This document shows, one piece after another, positions 18,354-27,081 of a stretch of DNA of 64,000 nt. The stretch lies in contig DATNPX010000012.1 in NCBI GenBank assembly GCA_036702975.1, positions 124,001 to 188,000 of the forward strand. Reading direction: 5' to 3'. The DNA is from DATNPX01 sp036702975. GTDB lineage: Bacteria > Cyanobacteriota > Vampirovibrionia > Obscuribacterales > Obscuribacteraceae. Both the position numbers and the translations under genes were made by a program. The notes under the pieces are model-generated. The model saw nothing but the letters and a program-made list of their open reading frames with translations. It had not been told where the DNA came from and searched no databases. Position 1 is the first letter of the stretch; the number at the start of each line of letters is the position of its first letter.

Positions 18354-18639
18354 GCAATTAGATTTCCGAATCCAAAAAAGTTTGCTAAGCCAAAGGTATG
18401 TACAGGGCTTGTTAAAGTTGCACGCTTAGCAATTTCGACTCCCCTTGAAATAAATACCCCAAAAACACGCGTAGCATCCACCTGTCTCATAATATCGACA
18501 TCGGTGGAATGCCGCCGGTCAGCACTACCCAGGCTTTTTGTAACCAGCTTTCGCTCCTGTCCCCATCTAGAAGTGGCTGAACAACCTAACAACACCATCT
18601 ATAACTTACTTGCCCAATTAAACGGCGTTCTCTACAAAT
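18354..18639. other. Intergenic region upstream of the giant kinase
   Basis: These 286 bases lie between dprA and the giant kinase, both on the minus strand. There is no Shine-Dalgarno before the kinase ATG. A minus-strand open frame of 82 codons (18350-18598, starting MVLLGCSATS) ends with a TGA that overlaps the kinase ATG, which could allow translational coupling, but its composition is unconvincing. A possible promoter TTGTGA-17-TTTAAT is present on the minus strand near the dprA side. Nothing else is clear. Confidence 0.35.
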
Positions 18640-19827
18640 TCACAAGATTTTTTGCCCGTGTGCTTGAAAACTAGATTTGTGGCGCTCGTACCAGTCGCCC
18701 GGAAGACGGGTTACAACACCAGCGAGCTCAAGCATCGTTAATGATGCTGATAATTCGTGAGCGCTCATCCCAAGCCTCTCTGAAAGCACGTCAAATTGTA
18801 CTGATTCCCGCCCCAAGAGGTCATAAATCTCTTTCTCTCTTCCGAATAGCTCAACCATGGAGCGGGTTTCACCGTCTATTATCGGCCCGGGTACCCAGTT
18901 CATTTCGGTCAAAACGTCACCGTAATTGGTAATGAGGTGAGCTTGATTTCGAGCAATCAGCTGGTTTGTACCTTCCGAGGCGGGGCTGTCAACGCGCCCT
19001 GGTATGGCAAATACCTCTCGATTCTGTTCAAAAGCTAGCTTGGCCGTAATCAGGGACCCCGATGTCACCCCGGCCTCAACAACGACCAATGCTTGCGAGA
19101 TGCCGCTAATAATGCGATTTCTGGCCGGGAATCTGAATGGTTCCGGTTTGGTGCCTGGAAAATATTCGGACATAACAGCGCCGTTCATGCCACTGCAAAG
19201 CTTTTCGTACAGAGGGCGGTTTGTGCTGGGATAACAATGGTCGACTCCACAACCGAGAACGGCGATGGTTTTGCCACCACATTCGATGGCGCCCCAGTGG
19301 GCGAGCGAATCGATTCCGACAGCCATTCCGCTTACAACCGTGACTCCGGCTTGAGCCAATCCCCTCGCCGTGTCTTTTGCCAACCCCCGCCCATAACTAG
19401 TGGGTTTGCGAGTACCTACGACCCCAACCGCCTGATTTACATCGTCAACAGAGTAACGTCCTAGCACGAAGAGCACCAGGGGCGCATCAATGATTTCGCG
19501 CAACTGGGGCGGATACTGAACATCATAGTAAGAATAGGCTTTGACCCCGGCTTTCTTTACAGATTCGTGCAAAGCTTCAGGATCGACAGATTGTTTGCGC
19601 GTCTGAAGGTTATTAATCCCCTCCGGCGTTAACCAGTGAATCTGCTGCCTGAGGTCTGTAGTAGTTGCCTCCCATGCTTTTTTCATGGAACCAAAATGTT
19701 CATAAAGCAATATAGCCTTGCGCGAGTGTAGCGCCGCTTTGCCCATGCGATGGAAAGCCAACCAATACGGCAATTCGCTGCGGACAAACCTTTCGTCAGT
19801 TATCTCTTTTGACAAAGCGCTCTCCAC
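18640..19827 (-). CDS. dprA: DNA processing protein DprA (Smf)
   Basis: This is a 395-residue protein: a helical N-terminal region to about 110, the Rossmann-like DprA core (VGVVGTRKPTSYG, VVSGMAVGIDSLAHWGAI, TIAVLGCGVDHCYP, PFRFPARNRIISGIS, VVEAGVTSGSLITAKLA, VFAIPG), and a C-terminal winged helix from about 320. DprA binds incoming single-stranded DNA and loads RecA during natural transformation. The start is GTG with AGGAC six bases before it. Its presence suggests, but does not show, competence; no com genes are adjacent. The minor-pseudopilin genes at 56.7-60.1 kb would fit the same theme. Confidence 0.95.
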   Translation of the reverse strand: MESALSKEITDERFVRSELPYWLAFHRMGKAALHSRKAILLYEHFGSMKKAWEATTTDLRQQIHWLTPEGINNLQTRKQSVDPEALHESVKKAGVKAYSYYDVQYPPQLREIIDAPLVLFVLGRYSVDDVNQAVGVVGTRKPTSYGRGLAKDTARGLAQAGVTVVSGMAVGIDSLAHWGAIECGGKTIAVLGCGVDHCYPSTNRPLYEKLCSGMNGAVMSEYFPGTKPEPFRFPARNRIISGISQALVVVEAGVTSGSLITAKLAFEQNREVFAIPGRVDSPASEGTNQLIARNQAHLITNYGDVLTEMNWVPGPIIDGETRSMVELFGREKEIYDLLGRESVQFDVLSERLGMSAHELSASLTMLELAGVVTRLPGDWYERHKSSFQAHGQKIL

Positions 19828-20062
19828 CTATTTGTCCTGGGTTGGACTATCTGCCCGGCAAAAGTACTTTAGCAAAGTTTGACTGTGATTTAGCCGAACT
19901 AGTGTCAGAGGCTCAAAAGTCATGTCAGACTTCGCTTCAAATCTCTCTCTTCGGTGGACATAGCGCAGCCTTGGCTGACCATCCATGGATTAATGGTTCG
20001 TAGTTTCCCTATTACTATTTCGACCTTTCTGACTAAACTGAAGATAGGTAGGAGGTGGAACT

Positions 20063-20935
20063 TTGTTGAAATCGCTGCGAGCAAAAGTTTTCGTTGCGCT
20101 AGTCTGGCTTGGCTCAGCTTGCATCGCTCCCTCGTTAGCGCAAACCGGTTTTGCCGACCCGATGTCATTGACACCGTCTCAAGGTCCTGCAACTCCCGGC
20201 AATAGCGGCTCAAGTCGTGTGTTGCAAACAGGAATTAGCCGTTCAGACACCATGAGTCGGTCTGAATTGAACGATAATGGCTCCCAGAATCAAGCCAGCT
20301 CGCTGTCTCCTCCAGCCCTAACATCCTTGACGCCTACGCCTGGACTACCCGGTTATCTGCAAGGCAACGCGCAGAACACCCAACTGGGGTCAACCGCCGG
20401 AACATACAACCTGCAGGGTAATGCAAACGCACAAAATGGTGCCACGTTTATGCAAGGGAATGCCCAAAACGGTTCCTACAATTTGCAGAGTAATGCCCAG
20501 ACCAGTGCTCTCCAGTCAGACCTGGCAAGCGATGTTCGCAAGGTCGAATACAATGTCGATTGGGCTTCTTGGCTTTCTAAAGTGGCTGACCGATGGTTTT
20601 TCATTTTGGATCAATACGAACGTCAGAGCGGAACTCACTACGTAACTCGACAACCAGCACTGTTTCGCTTCACTTGCTATAACAACGGACAGATAGCCAA
20701 TGTGACCATGAAGCAAAGCTCTGGAAACGACATCTACGACCGCATGCAAATGGTAGCATTGATGCAGTCGATGCCTGTGCCGCCGTTTCCTGCGGGTACA
20801 AGACGCCAAACCATTACGTTGGTTCAGGGTTGGGAATCGCATGTGCGGCAGGCCGGTGAATCAGACTACGTTCCTGGGAGCTTCGGCCGGGGCTTCCCTG
20901 TGGAGAAAGTCACGCAATGGGTGAAAGTTCACTAG
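20063..20935 (+). CDS. Exported protein with TonB/TolA C-terminal-like domain
   Basis: This is a 290-residue protein. The signal peptide is KVFVALVWLGSACIAPSLAQ. A Gln/Asn/Ser-rich linker contains three to four imperfect repeats of the type LQGNAQNG (about residues 92-150). The C-terminal domain (about 165-290) starts VDWASWLSKVADRWFFIL and has the alternating strand pattern of the gene at 8557-9348, including VPPFPAGTRRQTITL. GGAGGT six bases before the TTG at 20063 sets the start (the next codon is also TTG). The following gene overlaps it by 19 bases, so they form an operon. Function unknown; a periplasmic or envelope protein is inferred. Confidence 0.72.
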   Translation: MLKSLRAKVFVALVWLGSACIAPSLAQTGFADPMSLTPSQGPATPGNSGSSRVLQTGISRSDTMSRSELNDNGSQNQASSLSPPALTSLTPTPGLPGYLQGNAQNTQLGSTAGTYNLQGNANAQNGATFMQGNAQNGSYNLQSNAQTSALQSDLASDVRKVEYNVDWASWLSKVADRWFFILDQYERQSGTHYVTRQPALFRFTCYNNGQIANVTMKQSSGNDIYDRMQMVALMQSMPVPPFPAGTRRQTITLVQGWESHVRQAGESDYVPGSFGRGFPVEKVTQWVKVH

Positions 20936-22869
20936 CAATTCAGGAGAGCAACCGGCGCCCGGGTCGTACGATGCAACGGATTTGCAATGCGCATCTCGAG
21001 CTGCTGATAATTTCTTGTTTTATCGGATTTTACTGCTTGCCAGCCTTCGGTCAATCCGCTTCTCTCGGACCGATTGAACAGAAGCTATTTTTCAAAACTT
21101 ATGATGGCGAAAGCGATGAGTCGCGAGTAAACCGCATTGAGACAAACCTATTTGGTCAGCCCATGCAAGGGCCTCTACCTGAGCGCATGTCGCGTATCAT
21201 GGGTGCGGCAGCCCCTCAAGCAAATCCTGATGGTTCGGTGTCCGGTCTGGGCAGTCAGCAATCGAGCACCACCAATAGTAGCAGCGGTCCTAGCGCTGCC
21301 GATTTGAAGAGACAAGCTGAAGACGAGCGCGAAGCGGCCATGGAACGAGCCAGAATCTCAGTGCAGGCAGCAAAAGATGAGCAGACCAACAAGCTGTTAG
21401 AACAAGGTGTCAGCCTCTGGCGTTCTCATCGTGGCTCCGATGCGTTGCAATATTTCGAACAAGCTTTGCGAGTAGATCCGCATAACGCAAGTGCTCTTTA
21501 CTATACTGGCATCGTATATGAGTCAAAGAAAAATTACACCGAAGCACTTTCTTCTTATAAGAAGGCAGCGAATGAAGACCCCGGGAATCAAGAGTATGCC
21601 AACGCCGTGATGGCAGTGCAGAAAATTATGAACAGCCATCCGGCTGTTGATCCAAAACAAGCAGAGATAAGCAAACTGGCGAGCGAGGCTAATGATGCCT
21701 ACAAACGTGGTGAGTATCTATCAGCGCTCGACTTGTATAAACAGCTGGATCAAAAATCTCCTAACCAGGCTCTAGTTAAATACAATCTTGGGATGCTCTA
21801 TTTGCAGGCTAAGCACTATCAGACTGCCCTGCAGAACTTGGAGCTAGCTGTGAAGCTTCGCCCAACCGATCAAAAGTTCCGACAAGCCTACGAACAGCTG
21901 AAGGCCAGCGTTGAGAAATCTGACGCTGAAGCCGCAGCAGCCGAAGCCGCCTGGGCTGGTCATCCAGGCATGAGTCCTGGCGGCGGAGCCGGTATGGGCA
22001 CCGGGGGTGGTGTTACGCCGGGATTTGGAGTAAAAAACTTTGGTCATGAATCCATAAATCTTGCTGCTCATGGCGGCGGTCCCCAAGGAAATGTCATACA
22101 AGGTGGTGGCATGCCACAAGGCGGAATGCAGCAAAACACCATGCAGGGAAATCCGATGCAAGGCGACCGCACGCTCGGAGACAGCATGCAGCAGAGTGGA
22201 ATGCAACCGAACAGCATGCAACAAAGCGGCATGCAGCAGAGTGGAATACAACCGAACAGCATGCAACAAACTGGCATGCAATCGAATAGCTTCCAGCCAG
22301 CCCCGCAAAAATCGGCGCCAAAGACAGCTGTCACTATGCCAGGCACCGGGAAGAGCCCCGGTCTATCAAGTGTCGATGGCGGTGCAGCATCGTTGAATCA
22401 GTGGGCACAAGTGCAGAACGCTTCTAAAGTAGCTCCGCCAGTTTCACAGGGCACAAGTGATCTATCCAGCATCCCGCCAGGTCAGCACCCACTGGTGAGA
22501 CATCCATTGCACTCCGCCTCACAACCGAAAACATCAGCAACAGTTGCTTCATCGAACTCTTCCCAGCTGCAATTTCAGCAAGAGAAGCAGATCAATTTCA
22601 ATAAATTGGAGCAACCAGTAAGTAATGCACTTATGGATCTTGGTATCATGGCTGCCGATACTAAAGGCGGTGTCACGATTACTCATGTCGGCATCGCCTC
22701 TCGAGCGTCCAAGGCCGGACTGTTGAAAGGCGATTACATTCGGGCAGTGGATAATAAAGTAGTGACAAGCTATAAGCAACTACTGAATATCGTCGGCAAG
22801 AAGCCATACGGTGCCACAGTAGATCTGCACGTTCAGCGCAAAGACCAGATGGGCGTGGTCCATTTATAA
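20917..22869 (+). CDS. TPR-PDZ exported protein with Met/Gln-rich repeats
   Basis: This is a 650-residue protein. Its start overlaps the previous gene by 19 bases; an alternative ATG at 20971 begins nearer the hydrophobic signal (LLIISCFIGFYCLPAFG). Two groups of TPRs lie at about 158-241 and 248-330. A Gly-rich hinge and a Met/Gln repeat region (MQQSGMQPNS type, about 403-455) follow. The C-terminus is a PDZ domain (about 565-648): GVTITHVGIASRASKAGLLKGDYIRAVDNKVV. No protease domain is attached, so it is probably a scaffold or adaptor outside the inner membrane. The overlap with the TonB-C-like gene suggests they act together. Confidence 0.8.
   Translation: MGESSLAIQESNRRPGRTMQRICNAHLELLIISCFIGFYCLPAFGQSASLGPIEQKLFFKTYDGESDESRVNRIETNLFGQPMQGPLPERMSRIMGAAAPQANPDGSVSGLGSQQSSTTNSSSGPSAADLKRQAEDEREAAMERARISVQAAKDEQTNKLLEQGVSLWRSHRGSDALQYFEQALRVDPHNASALYYTGIVYESKKNYTEALSSYKKAANEDPGNQEYANAVMAVQKIMNSHPAVDPKQAEISKLASEANDAYKRGEYLSALDLYKQLDQKSPNQALVKYNLGMLYLQAKHYQTALQNLELAVKLRPTDQKFRQAYEQLKASVEKSDAEAAAAEAAWAGHPGMSPGGGAGMGTGGGVTPGFGVKNFGHESINLAAHGGGPQGNVIQGGGMPQGGMQQNTMQGNPMQGDRTLGDSMQQSGMQPNSMQQSGMQQSGIQPNSMQQTGMQSNSFQPAPQKSAPKTAVTMPGTGKSPGLSSVDGGAASLNQWAQVQNASKVAPPVSQGTSDLSSIPPGQHPLVRHPLHSASQPKTSATVASSNSSQLQFQQEKQINFNKLEQPVSNALMDLGIMAADTKGGVTITHVGIASRASKAGLLKGDYIRAVDNKVVTSYKQLLNIVGKKPYGATVDLHVQRKDQMGVVHL
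22126..22296 (+). repeat. Coding repeat of ATGCARCARAGYGGM type
   Basis: Short imperfect units of 15-30 bases encode the MQQSGMQPNS series in the TPR-PDZ gene. The antisense strand stays open across it as a consequence. Confidence 0.7.
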
Positions 22870-22982
22870 CCCACAGCCAATAAGTTCACGGGCTACCCGC
22901 CTAACACCTCGCTGCAACCAGAAACTAGGGGTGGCTCACGGACGTATGGAACTGCGGATGCTCAGTGGCGATTAGTAACTAA

Positions 22983-22999
22983 AAGGGCTCGAAACCCTT
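22983..22999 (-). terminator. Weak terminator-like hairpin after the 42-codon gene
   Basis: AAGGG and CCCTT are separated by seven bases; read on the minus strand the stem is followed by TTAG. It lies eight bases beyond the stop of the small gene at 23008-23136. The stem is only five pairs and the T-run is short. Confidence 0.3.
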
Positions 23000-23007
23000 G
23001 TTCGATA

Positions 23008-23136
23008 TTAGTGACTGGCGCGCGGCATTTCGCCGACTTCGTCTTGAATGTACTCGCCGATCGGAACGTTATCATTGAACCAAATGGCAATAGCTGTTGC
23101 GAATAAGATTACGGTTATTGAACCGAGAATTCCCAT
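23008..23136 (-). CDS. Small single-pass membrane protein, 42 residues
   Basis: A short frame runs from an ATG at 23136 to TAA at 23008. It encodes MGILGSITVILFATAIAIWF, one hydrophobic helix, followed by an acidic hydrophilic tail (NDNVPIGEYI, then QDEVGEMPRASH). GGAGGT lies directly before the ATG, though the spacing is short. A small hairpin follows the stop. The charge layout and coding-like composition support a real peptide. The region before it up to mqnE (23137-23292) shows AT-rich sequence and no other gene. Function unknown; short membrane peptides often stabilise larger complexes, but no partner is indicated. Confidence 0.6.
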   Translation of the reverse strand: MGILGSITVILFATAIAIWFNDNVPIGEYIQDEVGEMPRASH

Positions 23137-23292
23137 AAACCTCCGGGGAGCTGGGGATATAGCTTGTTTCTCTCTTCGATTGCTGTGTTTTTTCTTATTG
23201 TCTTAAACAGAATAACGGAAAGTGGCTTTGGAACACAATCCTTTAACATTCCAACACAATCCAGTTAATCTTCAATTTTTCTCAGCTATTTT

Positions 23293-24483
23293 TTAATATG
23301 AGAGAGCTTTGACTCTTTCTTCCAACATGCTGGGCGTAATTTCCATTGGTTGTGGATCGGTTACCACATTCTTGATGTTGTAAATGGTGTCACGCTCTGC
23401 GGGCTGGTACCCTGCTGAGACGATCAATTCTTCCATTCGTTCCTTTGCTAACTGCAAAGGAGTTCTCGCACCAGCGGCGTGGGTAATCTTTTCCTTTCCG
23501 ATGGTGCCGTCCAAGTCATCAGCTCCGAAAGATAGAGCTACCTGGGCGAGTGTTTCGCCAAGCTGAATCCAGTAGGCTTTGATGTGCGCAAAGTTGTCCA
23601 AGAACAATCTCGAAACGGCGACATCCTTTAAAAGCTCGTGGTCACTCGGCTCTACAACCTCGTCTGCAATATTTGTGCCTTCGTAGTAGCACTTGAGAGG
23701 AATGAAGCATTGGAAGCCGCCAGACGCATCCTGCTGCGCTCTCAAACGAGCGATATGGTCGACTTTGTGAGCGCGTGTTTCGCCGATGCCTGTCAACATG
23801 GTTGCATTCGTCTTCAAGCCGAGCTTGTGAGCGATCCCGTGAATTTCCAGCCAGACTTCAGCCGGAGTCTTCTTTACGGCCATCTTCTCTCTGACGCTTT
23901 CATCAAATATTTCTGCGCCTCCACCTGGCATAGAACACAGTCCAGCAGCAACTAGCGCCTTCAATGTCTCTTCGTAAGTGATGCCTTCAAGGTTAGCCAG
24001 ATACTCGATTTCGACGGCTGTAAGCGCCTTCATATGAATATGCGGGAAATTCTTTTTGATTGCCTGCAGTACGTCAACGTAATAGTTCAAATCGCAGGCT
24101 GGGTTCAAGCCACCAACCATGTGAATCTCGTTGATGCCAAGCTCCGAACCGCGCTGCGCCTCTGCAAGAACCTGATCAACCGACCACGTGTATGCTGAAT
24201 TCTTGCCTTCCGGGTTGGCGTACGAACAGAATCTGCATGTTTCGACACAGAAGTTGGTCGGGTTTAAGTGCATGTTGTGGATGTAATAGACATACTTTTC
24301 TTTACCAGGTCCTGCAGCACGGCGTCTGGCAAACTCACCGAGCGCACCGACTGCCATGATGTCATCAGACTCATAGAGCTTCAATGCATCATCTTCTGTT
24401 AGACGCTCGCCAGCATGTACTTTGGCAGCAATTTCTGCGAGCGGATTAGACTTCAACAGGATTTTGTCTAGAACGGCTGACAC
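23293..24483 (-). CDS. mqnE: Aminofutalosine synthase MqnE (radical SAM)
   Basis: This is a 396-residue radical SAM enzyme. The 4Fe-4S motif CxxxCxxC is C79, C83, C86 in NPTNFCVETCRFCSY. Downstream motifs EIHMVGGLNP, HMKALTAVEIEYLA, SMPGGGAEIFDESVREKM and IKAYWIQLGETLAQ match MqnE rather than MqnC or CofH. MqnE joins SAM to the chorismate-derived enolpyruvate product to make aminofutalosine, an early step of the futalosine route to menaquinone. The other mqn genes are not in this window. The start is GTG with AAGGAG nine bases upstream. Confidence 0.88.
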   Translation of the reverse strand: MSAVLDKILLKSNPLAEIAAKVHAGERLTEDDALKLYESDDIMAVGALGEFARRRAAGPGKEKYVYYIHNMHLNPTNFCVETCRFCSYANPEGKNSAYTWSVDQVLAEAQRGSELGINEIHMVGGLNPACDLNYYVDVLQAIKKNFPHIHMKALTAVEIEYLANLEGITYEETLKALVAAGLCSMPGGGAEIFDESVREKMAVKKTPAEVWLEIHGIAHKLGLKTNATMLTGIGETRAHKVDHIARLRAQQDASGGFQCFIPLKCYYEGTNIADEVVEPSDHELLKDVAVSRLFLDNFAHIKAYWIQLGETLAQVALSFGADDLDGTIGKEKITHAAGARTPLQLAKERMEELIVSAGYQPAERDTIYNIKNVVTDPQPMEITPSMLEERVKALSY

Positions 24484-24621
24484 TGTTTATGACTCCTTAC
24501 GCCTTCGCTTTGCCCAAGTAAGAGGTCGAGTTTCAAACTCGAAAATCTTACGGTGTTGAAATCGTAACACGTTGCCAGCGGGAAGCCACGCGATATGAGC
24601 GAGTGTATAACTTTTACGACA

Positions 24622-25464
24622 CTAAGCTGTTGCTGGCGGCGGCGCAGGTGGCGGTACAACTGCCGTTTCCGGGTCAGCAGGCTGGTTCAGTTTTTTACAT
24701 GCATTCACAGCCAAACCAAGATAGATCATGGATACCATAAAGGCCGCAGCGTTAAAAAGAAACTTGATAACAAGAGAAGACATGATATTGGCGAGAGCCA
24801 GACTCAATGCTACTTCTAAAAGCCACATTGGGGTCAATGAGAGGGCTGCAAGGCGCACGAGCTGCGTGTATCTCAGGTTCGCGTGCATGATGGCGCTGAT
24901 AATCATCCCGATCGCACCATAGAAGAGCGCTTGAAAGAGCCTATAGATGGTTCCGGCCAAAACCGAAATTGCAAAGACTGTTAGAGCACCCCAATCCCGC
25001 ACAGCCTTGACGAAGCCTACAACCATCTGGGTAGTGCAGGTGCCTTGGAAAGGCCATGTCTTTGCATCTAATGGTTCGCCCGTTGACGGTTCCGCAACGT
25101 TCAGTCGAATCGCGTTTGCCGTTACGTAAACTGCTCCTTCAGGCGGCGAAGTGCCGTTCATGTCGAACAAAACAAGAGTATTTCCAGCGGTGTCCTTAAC
25201 TCGATAAGGGCTCTCCTTGTCTATTGAGAACTTGCCATCCTCAGCAGTAATGGTCGGCCATTGTTCAGCCAATGGTAAAAAGAATCTGTCACACGCAGGC
25301 GTTACGGTTAGCTGGAAAACGATTGCCAACAGGAAACTTACGGAAGCAACCATAGAAAATAAATACAGAAAGCCGATTTCGCCCCAGTTTGCTGCAACAT
25401 CTCGATAGAAATCCATCGAGTAAAAGCATCGGAATGGTGCTTGCCAGGCGGGGTAGCGTTTCAT
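24622..25464 (-). CDS. DUF1189-like integral membrane protein
   Basis: This is a 280-residue protein with an N-terminal membrane segment (about 33-53), an extracytoplasmic region of about 100 residues, and three or four further membrane segments between about 150 and 265, ending in a Pro/Ala-rich tail. The opening SMDFYRDVAANWGEIGFLYLF and this topology resemble the DUF1189 family. Function unknown. It follows the membrane-SRPBCC gene by 51 bases on the same strand, so they are likely cotranscribed. Confidence 0.65.
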   Translation of the reverse strand: MKRYPAWQAPFRCFYSMDFYRDVAANWGEIGFLYLFSMVASVSFLLAIVFQLTVTPACDRFFLPLAEQWPTITAEDGKFSIDKESPYRVKDTAGNTLVLFDMNGTSPPEGAVYVTANAIRLNVAEPSTGEPLDAKTWPFQGTCTTQMVVGFVKAVRDWGALTVFAISVLAGTIYRLFQALFYGAIGMIISAIMHANLRYTQLVRLAALSLTPMWLLEVALSLALANIMSSLVIKFLFNAAAFMVSMIYLGLAVNACKKLNQPADPETAVVPPPAPPPATA

Positions 25465-25515
25465 GTTGTCTATGACCTTTTTCGAGAACGGCTTCTTGGA
25501 CTACCTGAAACAATC

Positions 25516-27072
25516 CTATCTCTTAATCGAGCGAATTTCACTTTCAGCTAGAACTTTCACGTAATTCATAACACGCATGTGGATCTTTTCAATGATGAAA
25601 TCTGACCATAAGCGCCAGTAAAATCCTGGTCCCATAAAATTTTGATACCAGGTCGTGCCATCTAATTTGGTGCCACCGTTTGCCAATGCAGTGAGCTTGA
25701 ATTCGCCTTCCTTGGCTTGTAAATAGTTATCCAGATGCGCTGGATGCAAATTTGGATACGGTGACAATTCGCGCATTGGCGGCGCTTGCTGGACGACTCC
25801 GAACTTAAGCAAACGAGGCGCATCCCAAATTTCAATCGGTTCGACGAATCTCCCAGTTGAAAAAATGCATTGTCTGATAGCGCCCGGTCCTTTACCTGTG
25901 GTTTTTGCTTGCACCGGATAAGCGATTCCTGTTTTGAAAAGCCAATCTTCAGGAACCGGCATTGGTGCAATATTAATGAGATGCCCCCACACCACCTCTG
26001 GTGGCGCCGCTATTTCCAGCGAACTTACCACCGCGTAAACAGGATAGGTGGGTGACGCAAGATAGTCTCCGAGCATAAGTAGGGGGAGAATGGCGGCAAA
26101 ACAGCCGAGCAATTTCGGAACATGCTCGCTTCTCGGTAGATGCATTTGAATAACATAGCCAACCGCACCTCCAACTACACCTATCCCCAGCGCCAATGGA
26201 CTTGCCATCAAGAGGCAGATGATTCCTTCAATCGGAATTATGAGTAAGACGCCTGCCATTATCAATAAACAGGTAAAAGACACCGTAACGCACTCCCAGA
26301 GTGTGCGGCGACGGTTCCAGCCATAGAGCACAGGGGCCGCAACACCTGCCACAAAGGGAATTGCAGTAAATACGCCTTCGCCATAGACACCCAAAACAGT
26401 CACACTCAATATGGCAGCAAGCACCGAAACTGGTACTGGCAACAACGCCGTCATGAAAAACGCTTTATTGCCTTCACTCGGTAGTTTGTCGAGAAGTGAC
26501 AATGCTCTTGCTTGAGCGGCGCTAGTATTGGTTGGAAGTTGTCTCTTGGTCAACTGGCCATCGTCAGACCAGGCGTTTAGAGTGAGCGCTCTTCCCTGTC
26601 GTATATTTGGAAGACCGAGCGCCTCGTCAGCGTCTAGTTGACTTTGACCTTCAGCGGCAGGGCGGGCCCCAGGTTTCGATTCAACTATGACCAGAATGGT
26701 GAAGAACAACATATTCAAATACGGAATGAAAAACAGCACCACCAACCAGGGAGGCAGCCCGATCGCTTTCAAACGGCGCAATGTAAGGTCAGACCCGATG
26801 AAGGCAAATGGTAAGGCGAGGATGAGCATCGAAGCGTAGAAACCCGCATCTCCGCTATTGGAGAGCGCATTCGGGTCCAGGATCGGACTGGGCACAAAGT
26901 ACTGTAATGGCGTCCACGAACGGTGAAAAACCAGCCAGCTAAAGGCTGTATCGATCCCGTACTTAAAGAGCATCAGTGAACTGCCATAAAGCAAATACCG
27001 CTTACCACTTAACCGAGGCAATGTGGTAAGCCGTATTTCGTTTTTCTGAAGTGGTCCTAACTCATCGCTCAC
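25516..27072 (-). CDS. Polytopic membrane protein fused to a C-terminal SRPBCC (START-like) domain
   Basis: This is a 518-residue protein. The N-terminal part has four membrane segments in a DUF805-like arrangement (KRYLLYGSSLMLFKYGIDT, then LTLRRLKAIGLPPWLVVLFFIPYLNMLFF). A second membrane block follows at about 205-335. Residues about 350-518 form an SRPBCC-like domain (YAVVSSLEIAAPPEVVWGHLIN ... GTTWYQNFMGPGFYWRLWSDFIIEKIHMRVM), the fold used by polyketide cyclases and lipid-binding START proteins. The start is GTG, nine bases after the upstream gene. Binding of a hydrophobic ligand at the membrane is a reasonable inference; no substrate is indicated. Confidence 0.72.
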   Translation of the reverse strand: MSDELGPLQKNEIRLTTLPRLSGKRYLLYGSSLMLFKYGIDTAFSWLVFHRSWTPLQYFVPSPILDPNALSNSGDAGFYASMLILALPFAFIGSDLTLRRLKAIGLPPWLVVLFFIPYLNMLFFTILVIVESKPGARPAAEGQSQLDADEALGLPNIRQGRALTLNAWSDDGQLTKRQLPTNTSAAQARALSLLDKLPSEGNKAFFMTALLPVPVSVLAAILSVTVLGVYGEGVFTAIPFVAGVAAPVLYGWNRRRTLWECVTVSFTCLLIMAGVLLIIPIEGIICLLMASPLALGIGVVGGAVGYVIQMHLPRSEHVPKLLGCFAAILPLLMLGDYLASPTYPVYAVVSSLEIAAPPEVVWGHLINIAPMPVPEDWLFKTGIAYPVQAKTTGKGPGAIRQCIFSTGRFVEPIEIWDAPRLLKFGVVQQAPPMRELSPYPNLHPAHLDNYLQAKEGEFKLTALANGGTKLDGTTWYQNFMGPGFYWRLWSDFIIEKIHMRVMNYVKVLAESEIRSIKR

Positions 27073-27081
27073 AATTTGAGC

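Noticed and set aside
18350..18598. Minus-strand 82-codon frame overlapping the giant kinase ATG
   Set aside because: The ATGA overlap is attractive, but the ribosome site is weak and the sequence is not protein-like enough to call.
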